NCBI GenBank assembly: GCA_963705955.1
Contig: CAVPLH010000006.1
Location: 496,001-560,000 of the forward strand
Length of the DNA: 64,000 bases
Direction: 5' to 3'
DNA from: WHSW01 sp963705955
GTDB taxonomy: Bacteria; Actinomycetota; Thermoleophilia; Solirubrobacterales; 70-9
Both the position numbers and the translations under genes were made by a program. Positions 17,197 to 25,473 of this stretch are shown here, piece after piece (position 1 is the first letter of the stretch; every line of letters starts with the position of its first letter). The notes under the pieces were generated by a model, which was not told where the DNA came from, did not search any database, and worked only from the letters and a program-made list of their open reading frames with translations.

Positions 17197-17589
17197 CTAC
17201 CCCGCCCGCCCGGCGGCTTCGAGGGCTTGCGGCTTCTGGGGATACATGTCCAACCGCACGACGCGCTCGTCTCTGAGCGTGTAGAGGAACCAGAAGTCGG
17301 CCTCGACAGGGACGCCGCTCGCGCTTCCCACGGCCCGTTGATGGACGCGGACCATGACCTTCTGCTCGCCGAGATCGATGAACTCTTCCCCAGTGATGTT
17401 GAACTCGTCGAAGCCTTCGGTCCATTCGAGGTACGCCTGCAAAACCCCCTCCGGCCCGTGGTAGGTCGCAGCGTCGACCTCGTGCCGTTGGGTGATCTGG
17501 TCCGGGGCCGCGTCCGCGAGCATCATTGCGATGTCGTCGCGCTCAGCGCCTTCGAGACCCCTGCGGATGATCTCCACGTTCTGCGACAT
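17197..17589 (-). CDS. SnoaL/NTF2-fold protein, copy 2
   Basis: A 130-residue relative (MSQNVEIIRRGLEGAERDDIAMML ... QALEAAGRAG) with a one-residue deletion in the MSQENVE start. The middle is quite different from copy 1, whereas the first and last codons are nearly the same. GATACT lies upstream of the ATG with 9 nt between, as before other members of the family. An in-frame GTG/ATG further upstream (to 17616) is rejected because it would run through that promoter element. Confidence 0.85.
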   Translation of the reverse strand: MSQNVEIIRRGLEGAERDDIAMMLADAAPDQITQRHEVDAATYHGPEGVLQAYLEWTEGFDEFNITGEEFIDLGEQKVMVRVHQRAVGSASGVPVEADFWFLYTLRDERVVRLDMYPQKPQALEAAGRAG

Positions 17590-17592
17590 CGC

Positions 17593-17601
17593 CCACGCAG
17601 T
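17593..17601 (-). promoter_or_regulatory. GATACTGCG leader element of the SnoaL family
   Basis: On the minus strand GCGATACTGCGTGGGCG stands directly before the ATG. The same GATACTGC block precedes the SnoaL genes at 37213, 49009 and 61103, and a weaker form precedes those at 51012 and 59093. It reads as a -10 hexamer giving a leader of about 3 nt. Confidence 0.5.
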
Positions 17602-17815
17602 ATCGCCGCACGCCACCGGGGGTCAACCTCCGGCCAGGGTCGGCAGGACCGCCGCGGTGGCCTTTGGGGGAATTCCAACAGCGGTATTGCATGGAGCCAT
17701 GCCAGAGCATCGCCTCGGCCCACTGACTGCAGAAACGCGCGAGCCAAGGAACGCGAGGCATAGGCACGCCAACGCATACACCCCCCCACGCAGGAGTAGC
17801 GGAGTCGGCGGCGGG

Positions 17816-17821
17816 TAGGCT
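17816..17821 (+). promoter_or_regulatory. Leaderless-type -10 of the DUF6458-like gene
   Basis: TAGGCT, then 6 nt (AGGCCC), then ATG 17828. Confidence 0.55.
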
Positions 17822-17827
17822 AGGCCC

Positions 17828-18040
17828 ATGACGATGGGCACGGGACTGCTGTTGATCGCCGTGGGCGCCATTCTGCGCTTCGCGGTTCACGACGAGCTCG
17901 AGGCGATCAACCTCGAGACGGTCGGGCTGATTCTGATCGTCGTTGGCGCGGTCGCCTTCGTCGTTGGTGCGATCTTCGCGTTTGGCCGCCGCGGGACGTA
18001 CGACCGTGGCGAGCTGCCGCCACGGGACCCGCGGGCCTGA
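17828..18040 (+). CDS. DUF6458-like small membrane protein
   Basis: A 70-residue protein with two transmembrane helices (GTGLLLIAVGAILRFAV and TVGLILIVVGAVAFVVGAIFAF) joined by a short loop with an acidic HDELEAINLETVG, and a charged cytoplasmic tail. Length, loop and helix pattern match the actinobacterial DUF6458 family, whose role is unknown. A second ATG two codons in is possible. It stands alone, just left of the first direct repeat of the mobile element. Confidence 0.8.
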   Translation: MTMGTGLLLIAVGAILRFAVHDELEAINLETVGLILIVVGAVAFVVGAIFAFGRRGTYDRGELPPRDPRA

Positions 18041-18067
18041 CCAACACCCTTTCAAAATGACGCTGTA

Positions 18068-18268
18068 ATGTCGGACCCTTGGCCCCACGGGGCGGGGAAG
18101 GGCGAGCGGCTCAATGCCCCTGGTCGTCAGGTCGAACGGGCAGCTCGGGACTGCGCCGGCCCCTCCGCAGACCCGCTCGACGCCACCGTCCGGCGGCCCG
18201 TGGATCAGGTCAAGGAACAGCAGGGTCAGATCGACCGGCTCCGCGAGCAGCTGCAGAGGGGTGGCTGA
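18068..18268 (+). pseudogene. Remnant of an adhesin C-terminus
   Basis: The last 15 codons, QGQIDRLREQLQRGG, correspond closely to the end of the repeat protein at 23269-24507 (RQIDGLREQLQGGG), also at DNA level. The preceding codons are unrelated or degraded, so this is only a 3' fragment. It ends 23 nt before the left 37-bp repeat; the full-length copy ends 235 nt before the right repeat. This suggests that a related older element once occupied the left side. Confidence 0.55.
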
Positions 18269-18291
18269 CGACCGATAAGGCGATCAGGCGG

Positions 18292-18328
18292 ACCCCATCC
18301 GCTCGAGGATCGGGATCTCGTGGATCTG
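18292..18328. repeat. Left attachment-site repeat (37 bp, perfect)
   Basis: Identical over 37 bp to 24743-24779, in the same orientation. Read on the minus strand it encodes QIHEIPILERMG followed by SA and a stop, i.e. the last codons of the cyclo-ligase gene at 24735. It is the displaced original gene end, as expected of attL when an element inserts in the 3' end of a gene and supplies a replacement. Confidence 0.8.
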
Positions 18329-18921
18329 TCTTGCGTCGCTTCAGAAGGCGAAGTTTCGCATGAACAAGCGGTCTATACGGTCGCCTCGGGTCGCCTCGGG
18401 TCGTCTGAAATAGGTCTGACTGGCGCACGCTTGGCGCACGGGCGCCATCGGGCCACGGCTGCGACGCACTGTGCAACTCGCGTGGAACGGGGCCGCCAGC
18501 GGTGGCATAATCGGATTCGTCACAAGGGCTCGCGCCGCGGCCGCCGCCAGGGGTCAGATGGCGAACATACGGGCCGATCGTTCGGCAACGAGCGGCAGAC
18601 GCGTACTGGGCGAGGAGCCTTCCGGGCCAAGTCCTTCGGGCGTGCCCAGCGCAGACAGGGCGTACGAGGCGGCGGATCAACAAGAACGCCGACGCCACCC
18701 ACCCCTTGAGGGAAGCGGGTTCCCATGAAGCGACCAGTGACTCCCTCCCTCCCGCGCGTAATTGCCGCGAGGCGTCGCCGGGCTCGACAGCCAGGCGCGG
18801 CTCGGCTCGTGGGTTGGCTGTGAAGAAGCCCGCGTTCCAGGTCGGCGGCACCGACCCGGAGGCGCGCTCACCGCCGATGGGCGCGGTTTGCTAGTGCCTC
18901 GTGGCGAGTCCGAATCTCGCG
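18329..18921. other. 593 bp without a supportable gene
   Basis: Open frames here have mixed codon bias and no recognisable product. The sequence around 18414-18446 (CTGACTGGCGCAC followed by a second TGGCGCAC) resembles the integrase tail at 24673-24700, so this may be a further integrase-tail remnant. A 10-nt unit (TCGCCTCGGG) is repeated at about 18380-18403. Confidence 0.5.
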
Positions 18922-21562
18922 CTACGCACCGCTCGCGATCCCCAGTCGTCGCGCCGCCGCGGTCGCCTCACCGCGGCTGCGGACGTCGAGCTTGCGGAGG
19001 ATCGCCGAGACGTGATGGCCGACCGTCCTCTCGGAAAGGAAGAGGCGCTCCGCGATGTCGGCGTTGCGGAGTCCCTCGGCGACCAGCCCCAGGACCTCAA
19101 CCTCCCGCGCAGTCAGCCCCGCCGGATTCTGCTTGGTGTTCGACCTAGGACCGCGGGGAAGGCCACGCGCTCCGCGCTCGCGCAGGCGGCGCGCGACGAT
19201 CGCCGCCGGCGGCCCGGCCCCGAGTCGCTGGAACTCGTCGAGTGAGCGTCGTAGGGCGTCGTCATCGTCGGCGCCCGCAAGCGCGAGCGCCGCGTCGTAG
19301 GGGCAGCCGAGCTCCGTCCACAACTCAGCTGCCTGCCCGTGGTTGCCCGCCAGCTCGGACGCGTACCGGTCGGGGAGCTCGCCGAGGACCTCGTCCTCGA
19401 TACCGGCCCGGCGGCGCCAGACCGCCAGCTCCCCGACGGATGCCCGCTCGTCGAGGTCGATGGCGCGCGAGAAAGCGGCGTCGGTCTCCGCAGCGACCGC
19501 ATCGGCCCGGCCCTCGAGCAGGGCCGCCTCGGCCCGCGCTGCCGCGACCGGCCCGAGGTACATGAGGTCGCCGGCGGACGTCGCGATCTCGAGTACCTCA
19601 TCCAGCATTGTTCGATAGCCCGGATCGCCTCGCCGCGCCCGCACCAGCGCCAGCACGATGAGGGCGTCGTAGCGCGGTCCGATCACCGAGCCTGGCTGGC
19701 CGCTCAGAATCGCCTCCGCGGTGGCGGCGGCGTCCTCCCAGCGTCCTTGGGCGAGCTCGGATTGCGCCCTCCCGCCGAGGAGCTGGTTGAGCCAGGCTTC
19801 GAGACCATGATCGCGGCAGTACTCGATCCCTTCCGCTATATAGCGATCGGCGAGCAGCCATTCGCCACGCTGGGCGTGGGTCCATGTGAGGTTGATGTAT
19901 GCGCGACCCGCGTCGGTGGTGAGGTCCCCCTGCTTGGCCAGCGCCAGGCTTTGCTCGAGCTTCCTGCGCCCAGCCGCGGGGTCGGGGCGGGCCATCTCGA
20001 CGACTCCGACGTTGTTGAGCGCGTTAACCAGCGACTCGGTGTCACTGACCTGCTCGGCGAGGTCGATCGCCCGCAGCCCCCACTCGGCTGTCGCCTCATC
20101 TTCGGACGCGATCATGGCGATCGCAGAGACCGAGGCGTAGGCTCGCGCGAGCTCTTGCCCAGCGGGAACCTGCTCGAGGAGGGCGACGGCATCCTTGGCG
20201 GCAACGCGAGCCTCCGCCGTGCGTCCGATGCACAGAAGGAGCTGGGATTGCCTCCGAAGCGTGTCGCCGCGCTTCACCAGATCGCCGCGCTCGCGGTGGA
20301 TTACAAGCGCCTCGTCGAGAGCCTGGACGGCCTCCTCCCGCATGTCGGTCAGGTAGCCCTCGCTCGCGAATCGCTCGAGCAGGTCGGCCCGCTCCTCGGG
20401 CTTGACGTCAACCGCGAAGCGCAGCGCGCGCGCGTAGTGTTCCTGGGCCTCGCGGTGAGCGCCGACCGACGAGGCATGCTCCGCGGCGGCCGGCGCGAAC
20501 CGAAGCACGGATTCGCCGTCTCCGGCCGCCTCTGCGTGATGCGTGAGCCGGGCGAGGTCGGGGGCGCCGCTCTCCGGGTTCGAAAGGGCCGTCAGGGCCC
20601 GGCGATGCAGGTCCAGCCTGACGTCGGGGGCGAGCGATCCCTCGATCGCCAGGCGCGCCAGCTCGTGGCGAAACGCGACGCAGTTTCCGTCCGGCTTCAG
20701 CATCCCCGAGCTCAAGCAGCCGTCTACGGCTCCCGGAGGAACGTCGATCAGCGCCTCCAGGAGCCACAGCTCGGTCGGCTGCGGCACGATCGACACGGCG
20801 TCGAGCAACGCCCGCAGCGACGGGCCAAGCCGCGCCGCCCTTGCGAGCACCGCGTCGCGCACGGTGCTCGGCATCCGGTCGGTCTCCGCCGCGAGGGCCT
20901 CGGTGACGAAGAACGGATTTCCGCCCGTGCGCTTGAACAACTCGCCGGGGTTGATCGGCGAGCCCGCCGCGAGGCTCGCCACCGCCTCCGGCGTGAAGCC
21001 GGCCAGCTCGAGCCGCGTGATCGCGCCGTTCCCTGGCAACTCCCCGAGCAGGAGGCGAAGCGGATGGGACCGCGCGAGCTCCTCGTCGCGGTAGCTGGCG
21101 ACGATCAGCGCCGGAACTGCGCCCAATCGGCGCGCGACCAGCCGCAGGACGTCAAGCGTTGCCTCGTCCGCCCAGTGGACGTCCTCGAGCACCACGACGG
21201 TCGGCGCCGGCGCCTCGAGCTCGCGGATCAGCGCGGCGGCGACGTCGTGGGGCGTGGCTCCCCCTTCCACCTGCTCTTCGACCTCACCGCCGGTGACGCG
21301 CGAGACGTCGAGCAGCGGCCCGAGCGGACGCGGCGTGAACAGGGGGTCGCAGGCAGCCCAGAGGATTCGCACGGCCGGCCCGAGACCGGCGCAGAAGTGC
21401 GTGAGTAGCGCGGTCTTTCCGATCCCCGCCTCCCCGCTCACCAGGGCCAGCCCCGGGTGAGCCTTGGGTCACCGCCGCGAGAGCGGCGTCGAGCGCGGTT
21501 AGGTGATCAGCGCGCTCGACCAGGCGCAGGGCTTCGGGGGCATCGACCTGCGAGAGCGCCAC
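18922..21562 (-). pseudogene. LuxR-family regulator with AAA ATPase domain, one frameshift
   Basis: A large ATP-binding LuxR (LAL/MalT-like) regulator of about 880 residues. The N-terminal piece (GTG 21562; VERADHLTALDAALAAV) is in one frame; the rest, from VSGEAGIGKTALL (Walker A) through VVLEDVHWADEATLDVLRLV (Walker B), a TPR-like middle and the C-terminal helix-turn-helix (LTAREVEVLGLVAEGLRNADIAERLFLSERTVGHH), is in another. A single extra base in the C4 run at 21451-21454 explains the break; removing it restores SPGLALVSGEAGIGKT. The start is supported by CATGAT 6 nt upstream. It lies inside the 6.45-kb element. If the indel is a read error the gene is intact. Confidence 0.85.
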
Positions 21563-21849
21563 CGAGGGATCATGATCGGTACTCGGGCGCGTTGCAAGCA
21601 GGCCACCACCGGGCGGGATGGGTCACGGCATCGGATGATGCGAGACATCCGGACCCTGTCGCACAGAATCTAGATGGCGCCCCACGGGGACAGCCGCAGT
21701 TACACATCGGTAGGGAGTCGCAGCCGCCCGGGTTTCCATGCGCACGCGAAAGGGGTGGGAGGCGCTGGCCGTGGGACAGTGATGGGACAATCGGGACAGC
21801 GCCGGGTCGGTCTCTATCGGGGTCAGTCGGCCCTCGTAGAACTCGGGAC

Positions 21850-22170
21850 ATGGAGGCCGAGGGGATCGCGCGTCCGTTTCTGCCCTGGCTGGGGCGCGCC
21901 TGTCGCCAGGCGCGCGAGGACAGGGGGGGTCGTCCAGGTGAGGATCGCCGCGGCGATCGAGGTAAACCAGGCGACGATCGCGCGCTTTGAGGACGGCAGC
22001 GCCTGGCCGCGAAAGCCCGAGGAGGTGCTGATGGCCTACGCGAGCGAGCTCGAGATGGACGTGCGGCTGCTCTGGGTTCAGGCCCTCGTCCTCTGGCTCG
22101 AAACGAGCCGGTCCTGGACACAGACAGCCAGGAGCGGATTCGGACGGCGCTCGAGCGGCTGCAGATTTAG
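21850..22170 (+). pseudogene. XRE-type helix-turn-helix regulator, two frameshifts
   Basis: Reconstructed from three frames: MEAEGIARPFLPWLGRACRQ, then VQVRIAAAIEVNQATIARFE with DGSAWPRKPEEVLMAYASEL, then a tail ending RIRTALERLQI and TAG. The middle is a Cro/CI-type HTH. The first break is one extra G in the G7 run at 21922-21928; the second is near 22105. Such regulators are typical of integrated elements. Nothing can be said of its operator. Confidence 0.6.
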
Positions 22171-22551
22171 GTTGGCGCGTGGCGCTCGCCCGCCCGGAGG
22201 TGCCAATCACGCGCGGTGCGGGCGTCACTGGGCTGCGGCGGCAGCTAGTCGAACGACAATCTCTCGGGATGACAAGCGGCCCCTTCGGGGCCGTTCGTCG
22301 TCACGCTCCGTCGCCTCCTCTGGGCGACGCACGGACGCGATGGACCCGTGAGCCGTGACTCGAGATCCGCATTCTGCCTGCACCCCGCGGTGCATCCCGC
22401 CGCGGGTGCGTTTCGCCCATCGGGCGATACACCTCGAGCCCGCTTCACCTGGGACGAGCTGCGCCCGTAACGCGACCGTGCTGGGGGGCGGCTTCCGCCG
22501 CGCCTGGCAGCATCCTCTAAGGGCATAACGAAGCAGACGGGCAGGATCGCG
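22171..22551. other. 381 bp without a gene; contains a terminator-like hairpin
   Basis: No coding-like frame is seen. A hairpin CGGCCCC-TTC-GGGGCCG lies at 22277-22293, followed by TTCGTCG; it could end the XRE gene transcript. The rest shows nothing I can name. Confidence 0.5.
22277..22293 (+). terminator. Hairpin downstream of the XRE remnant
   Basis: A 7-bp GC stem (CGGCCCC / GGGGCCG) with a 3-nt loop and only a weak T-rich tail. Confidence 0.45.
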
Positions 22552-22980
22552 ATGGCAGCTCCACGGAAGTACAGCGACGAGCAGAGGGCGGCGATCTTCG
22601 CCCGCGCCGAGCTCGGCGTAACGCCTGCCGAGATCGCTCGCGAGTGCGCGGCCGGCCTCGCTTCCTGCGCGCCGTTTCAGATCCCCCGCCGCACGGCGCA
22701 GCAGATCGTCGCCGACATGCGCCGCGAGCGCGGTCCGGGACAGCCGCGAAGCCTCGCCGACCTCGAGTCCGCCGAGGCGATCCGCGGCTACCCGCTTCGC
22801 GTTCTCCGCATCGTGGGTGAGGATCTCGACCGCATCGAGGGCAGGGCATCACTCACAGACGGCGACCTCGAGCGGATGAAGAAGGGACTCGCCGTGGCGC
22901 GCGAGGCGCGCAAGTTCCTGCGCGATACGCCGCCGGCCCGCTCAGCTCACGCCCGAGCAGGAACGCGAAGGCGAGGCTGA
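22552..22980 (+). CDS. HTH protein, possibly phage small-terminase-like
   Basis: A 142-residue basic protein. The N-terminus MAAPRKYSDEQRAAIFARAELGVTPAEIAREC is a homeodomain-like helix-turn-helix of the kind found in phage small terminase subunits and transposase N-termini; RRTAQQIVADMRRERG follows, and a charged helical middle (VGEDLDRIEGRASLTDGDLERMKKGLAVAREARKFL). The intact frame in a mobile-element setting fits a phage-derived packaging or DNA-binding role, but this is inference. The C-terminus (ARSAHARAGTRRRG) looks less conserved. Confidence 0.65.
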   Translation: MAAPRKYSDEQRAAIFARAELGVTPAEIARECAAGLASCAPFQIPRRTAQQIVADMRRERGPGQPRSLADLESAEAIRGYPLRVLRIVGEDLDRIEGRASLTDGDLERMKKGLAVAREARKFLRDTPPARSAHARAGTRRRG

Positions 22981-23092
22981 GGCCGGATCGGCGCATGAAC
23001 AGCGGGAATGCGGGGCGTCCTACGGAATGAGAATCCGAAGAATCAAGCTCCATACGTAGCTTCCTCGCCTGCCTCGCAGGCACGGGTACGGG

Positions 23093-23197
23093 ATGGGGGC
23101 GGACAGTCGTCCCCTCGACTTCGCCGAACAGTGCCTCGAGGGCCCCGACATCCGCCTCGCGTTCGAGCAGCACCCCCACCATTCACCCGAAAGATAG
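23093..23197 (+). CDS. Possible 34-residue ORF or coding remnant
   Basis: ATG 23093 opens a 34-codon frame (MGADSRPLDFAEQCLEGPDI ... HPHHSPER) ending in TAG at 23195-23197. Third positions are strongly G/C, better than the longer frames around it. No ribosome binding site is clear. It may be a small gene or the tail of a deleted element gene. Confidence 0.3.
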   Translation: MGADSRPLDFAEQCLEGPDIRLAFEQHPHHSPER

Positions 23198-23268
23198 GCA
23201 GACCTACCGATGTGGTGGGCGCCGAGCCGGGAGATCCTTCGCACGAAGCCAATGCGAAGGAGTCATTC

Positions 23269-24507
23269 ATGAATCTGTACGCGATCTCCCGGCGCGCGCT
23301 CGGGCGCCGGTTCCGAATCACGCTGAGCGCCCTCGCGCTCAGCGCGGTGATCGGCCTCGGCGCGGCCTCGCCGAGCCTCGCCGGCACCGGTGACGGCAGC
23401 GTCTACGTCGACATCAGCGGAAACACCGCCGCCGGCGAGCCCTTCAGCCTCTTCAACACGACCTTCACCGGCCGCAACAACGTCGGCCTGGGCGACGACG
23501 TGATGCGAAGCCTGACCAGCGGCTCCAACAACGTCGCGATCGGCAACGGGGCTAACACATCCGATACCACCGGCAGCGACAACGTCGCCACCGGCACATT
23601 GGCGCTTAACAACAACGCCACCGGCACCAACAACGTCGCCACCGGCCACGCGGCGATGGTCACCAACACGACCGGCAACAACAACGTCGCCACCGGCTAC
23701 GCGGCGATGCTCAACAACACGACCGGCACCAACAACGTCGCCACCGGTCTAGAGGCGCTCTACTCCAACACCACCGGCAGCGAGAACGTTGCGATCGGCC
23801 ACCACGCGCTCTTTGCCAACACCGGCAGCGACAACGTCGCGACCGGCTACAACGCGCTCAACAGCAACACCGTCGGCGACTTCAACGTCGCGACCGGCGC
23901 TCAGGCGCTCACTTCGAATACCACCGGCTCTGGCAACGTGGCGAGCGGCAACTCGGCGCTGAATTTCAACACGACCGGAGGGAACAACGTCGCGAGCGGT
24001 CAAAACGCGCTCTTCTCCAACACCACCGGCTACGCGAACATCGCCACGGGCTCCAATGCGCTGAACCTGAACACGGACGGCCACAGCAACGTCGCCACGG
24101 GCGTCAACGCGCTGATCGGCGCCACCGGGTCGTCCAACGTCGCCCTCGGCACGGGCGCCGGTCAGAGCCTGACCACGGGCTCGGACAACGTCGACATCGC
24201 CAACGCCGGCAAGGCGGGGGAGTCAAAGGCGATCCGGATCGGCACCAAGGGCACCCAGAACCGCGCCTTCATCGCCGGGATCAGCGGCAAGACGATCGAC
24301 GGGACCGCACAACCGGTGCTCGTCAACGACAAGGGTCAGCTCGGGACGGCGTCCTCGGCGTCGGCGTCCACGGCCTCGACGTCCGCCACCTCGCTCGCGG
24401 CGACCGTCGAGCGACTCGCCTCCCAGGTCGAGCGCCAGCGGAGCGAGAACGCCCGCCAGCAGCGCCAGATCGACGGGCTTCGCGAGCAGCTGCAAGGGGG
24501 TGGTTGA
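23269..24507 (+). CDS. Secreted repeat-rich adhesin/tail-fibre-like protein
   Basis: A 412-residue exported protein. ATG 23269 follows GAAGGAG at 6-7 nt. A signal peptide (about residues 1-38, ending SPSLAG) is followed by about fourteen imperfect repeats of 14-24 residues with the core N-T-T-G-x-N-N-V-A-T-G-x-x-A-L (roughly residues 80-290). This periodicity resembles the beta-roll head repeats of YadA-type trimeric adhesins. Then come GTKGTQNRAFIAGISGKT, as in phage tail-fibre or S74-type chaperone regions, a Ser/Ala/Thr linker, and a C-terminal coiled coil (LASQVERQRSENARQQRQIDGLREQL). No membrane anchor or sortase motif is visible. It is the only clearly intact large gene in the element. 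Confidence 0.85.
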   Translation: MNLYAISRRALGRRFRITLSALALSAVIGLGAASPSLAGTGDGSVYVDISGNTAAGEPFSLFNTTFTGRNNVGLGDDVMRSLTSGSNNVAIGNGANTSDTTGSDNVATGTLALNNNATGTNNVATGHAAMVTNTTGNNNVATGYAAMLNNTTGTNNVATGLEALYSNTTGSENVAIGHHALFANTGSDNVATGYNALNSNTVGDFNVATGAQALTSNTTGSGNVASGNSALNFNTTGGNNVASGQNALFSNTTGYANIATGSNALNLNTDGHSNVATGVNALIGATGSSNVALGTGAGQSLTTGSDNVDIANAGKAGESKAIRIGTKGTQNRAFIAGISGKTIDGTAQPVLVNDKGQLGTASSASASTASTSATSLAATVERLASQVERQRSENARQQRQIDGLREQLQGGG

Positions 24508-24515
24508 CGGGAGCA

Positions 24516-24531
24516 CCCACAGACCTGTGGG
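24516..24531 (+). terminator. Hairpin after the adhesin gene
   Basis: CCCACAG-AC-CTGTGGG, a perfect 7-bp stem, followed by CTTGT, 9 nt after the stop codon. Confidence 0.5.
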
Positions 24532-24556
24532 CTTGTAGCCAGCACGGAGATGAACC

Positions 24557-24730
24557 GTGAGCGCCCCGCTTCGGCGGGGTTCAGAGGCCGAGGCCGCCGA
24601 GCTGCTCGACAGCTATCTGACCGTCCAGCTCGACCGCGCGGCAGCGGCCGCTCGCGGTGCTGGCGACGGGCTGACTGGCGCACACACTGGCGCACCGCTG
24701 GCGCGCGGAACCGAGAAACCGCATGGATAA
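24557..24730 (+). pseudogene. Tyrosine-recombinase C-terminal tail remnant
   Basis: A frame of 57 codons (VSAPLRRGSEAEAAELLDSYL ... TGAHTGAPLARGTEKPHG) ending in TAA at 24728, 12 nt before the right 37-bp repeat. The composition and the TGAHTGAPLARG end resemble variable tails of actinobacterial phage integrases, and integrase genes usually end next to their att site. The catalytic domain is missing, so the element can no longer move by itself. The identification is an inference. Confidence 0.4.
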
Positions 24731-24734
24731 GCGG

Positions 24735-25448
24735 CTATGCGTACCCCATCCGCTCGAGGATCGGGATCTCGTGGATCTGCGGCGGCTGCAGGTGATCCCA
24801 GAGGATCCCCCGTGGGCGGGAGTAGGTTCGCTCGACCTCGACCACGGCGCGCGGGGTCGCGATCACGTCGACCGGGAGGTCGTGGTCGATCACCGGCAGG
24901 TTCTCGCGCAGGACCTGGATCGGATGACAGGTGGTGGCGACGGCGGTGTGGTCGTCGATCTTTCCCGCCTCGATCAGCAGCCCGTACTCGATGTCCGAGA
25001 ACCCGCCGCCCTTGCCGATCCGGGCTCCCTTGAGGTTGACGGCGACCGAGCCGCAGAGGACGAGGTCGATGTCCGGCAGCTCGTCGTCGGCGACGACGCG
25101 CCCGTGGCGCAGGGCGCCCTTGATCGTCGCCGCCTCGCGAACCTGCTCGGCGGTCAGCTGACGTGGGTCGAGGAACCGGAAGGGGTGCTGGTCGCGCAGC
25201 CGCGGGACCGCCATCACGAGGGTCTTTCCCTGCTCGAGGGCGAGCCGCCTCGCGTGCGTCTGGGGCGAGTCGGGGTTCGCCTTGATCACCCGGGCCCGCT
25301 TCCAGGTCCGGTGTCCGGCGAGCTTCTCGGCCGCGAGCTTGGCTCCGGCGAAGTTCGGGATCCGGCCCTCGGCCCCGGGGAAGCGGGAAACGCCCTCGCG
25401 GTCCATCGCCTTCCAGACGGCGCGCCTCACCTGGTCCTTGGACCGCAT
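24735..25448 (-). CDS. 5-formyltetrahydrofolate cyclo-ligase family protein (MTHFSD-like)
   Basis: A 237-residue protein of the 5-formyl-THF cyclo-ligase family, which recycles 5-formyl-THF to 5,10-methenyl-THF using ATP. It starts MRSKDQVRRAVWKAMDREGV; conserved parts are GRIPNFAGAKLAAEKL, KANPDSPQTHARRLALEQGK, the phosphate-binding GARIGKGGGFSDIEYGLL and TCHPIQVL. The sequence is closer to the MTHFSD-type branch than to YgfA. TAGTAT stands 10 nt before the ATG. The 3' end serves as the insertion site of the 6.45-kb element and remains intact. Confidence 0.85.
   Translation of the reverse strand: MRSKDQVRRAVWKAMDREGVSRFPGAEGRIPNFAGAKLAAEKLAGHRTWKRARVIKANPDSPQTHARRLALEQGKTLVMAVPRLRDQHPFRFLDPRQLTAEQVREAATIKGALRHGRVVADDELPDIDLVLCGSVAVNLKGARIGKGGGFSDIEYGLLIEAGKIDDHTAVATTCHPIQVLRENLPVIDHDLPVDVIATPRAVVEVERTYSRPRGILWDHLQPPQIHEIPILERMGYA
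24743..24779. repeat. Right attachment-site repeat (37 bp, perfect)
   Basis: The in-gene copy of the repeat also found at 18292-18328. It forms the last codons (QIHEIPILERMGY) of the cyclo-ligase gene on the minus strand, so the inserted element restored the gene end. Confidence 0.8.
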
Positions 25449-25456
25449 CTGCGTGG

Positions 25457-25466
25457 AGATACTATG
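25457..25466. promoter_or_regulatory. Palindromic bidirectional -10 element
   Basis: AGATACTATG contains GATACT for the plus strand and TAGTAT for the minus strand, sharing the same bases. The plus-strand TTG at 25474 and the minus-strand ATG at 25448 are each separated from their hexamer by exactly 10 nt, so two short-leader transcripts would leave this point in opposite directions. Confidence 0.5.
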
Positions 25467-25473
25467 CGGCACC

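Noticed and set aside
19339..21408. 689-codon plus-strand frame
   Set aside because: Antisense to the LuxR regulator, whose ATPase and HTH motifs are unmistakable.
23520..24130. Regular repeats as a CRISPR array
   Set aside because: The repeats are in frame, encode N-T-T-G-x-N-N-V-A-T-G units and vary at synonymous sites; there are no unique spacers of constant length.
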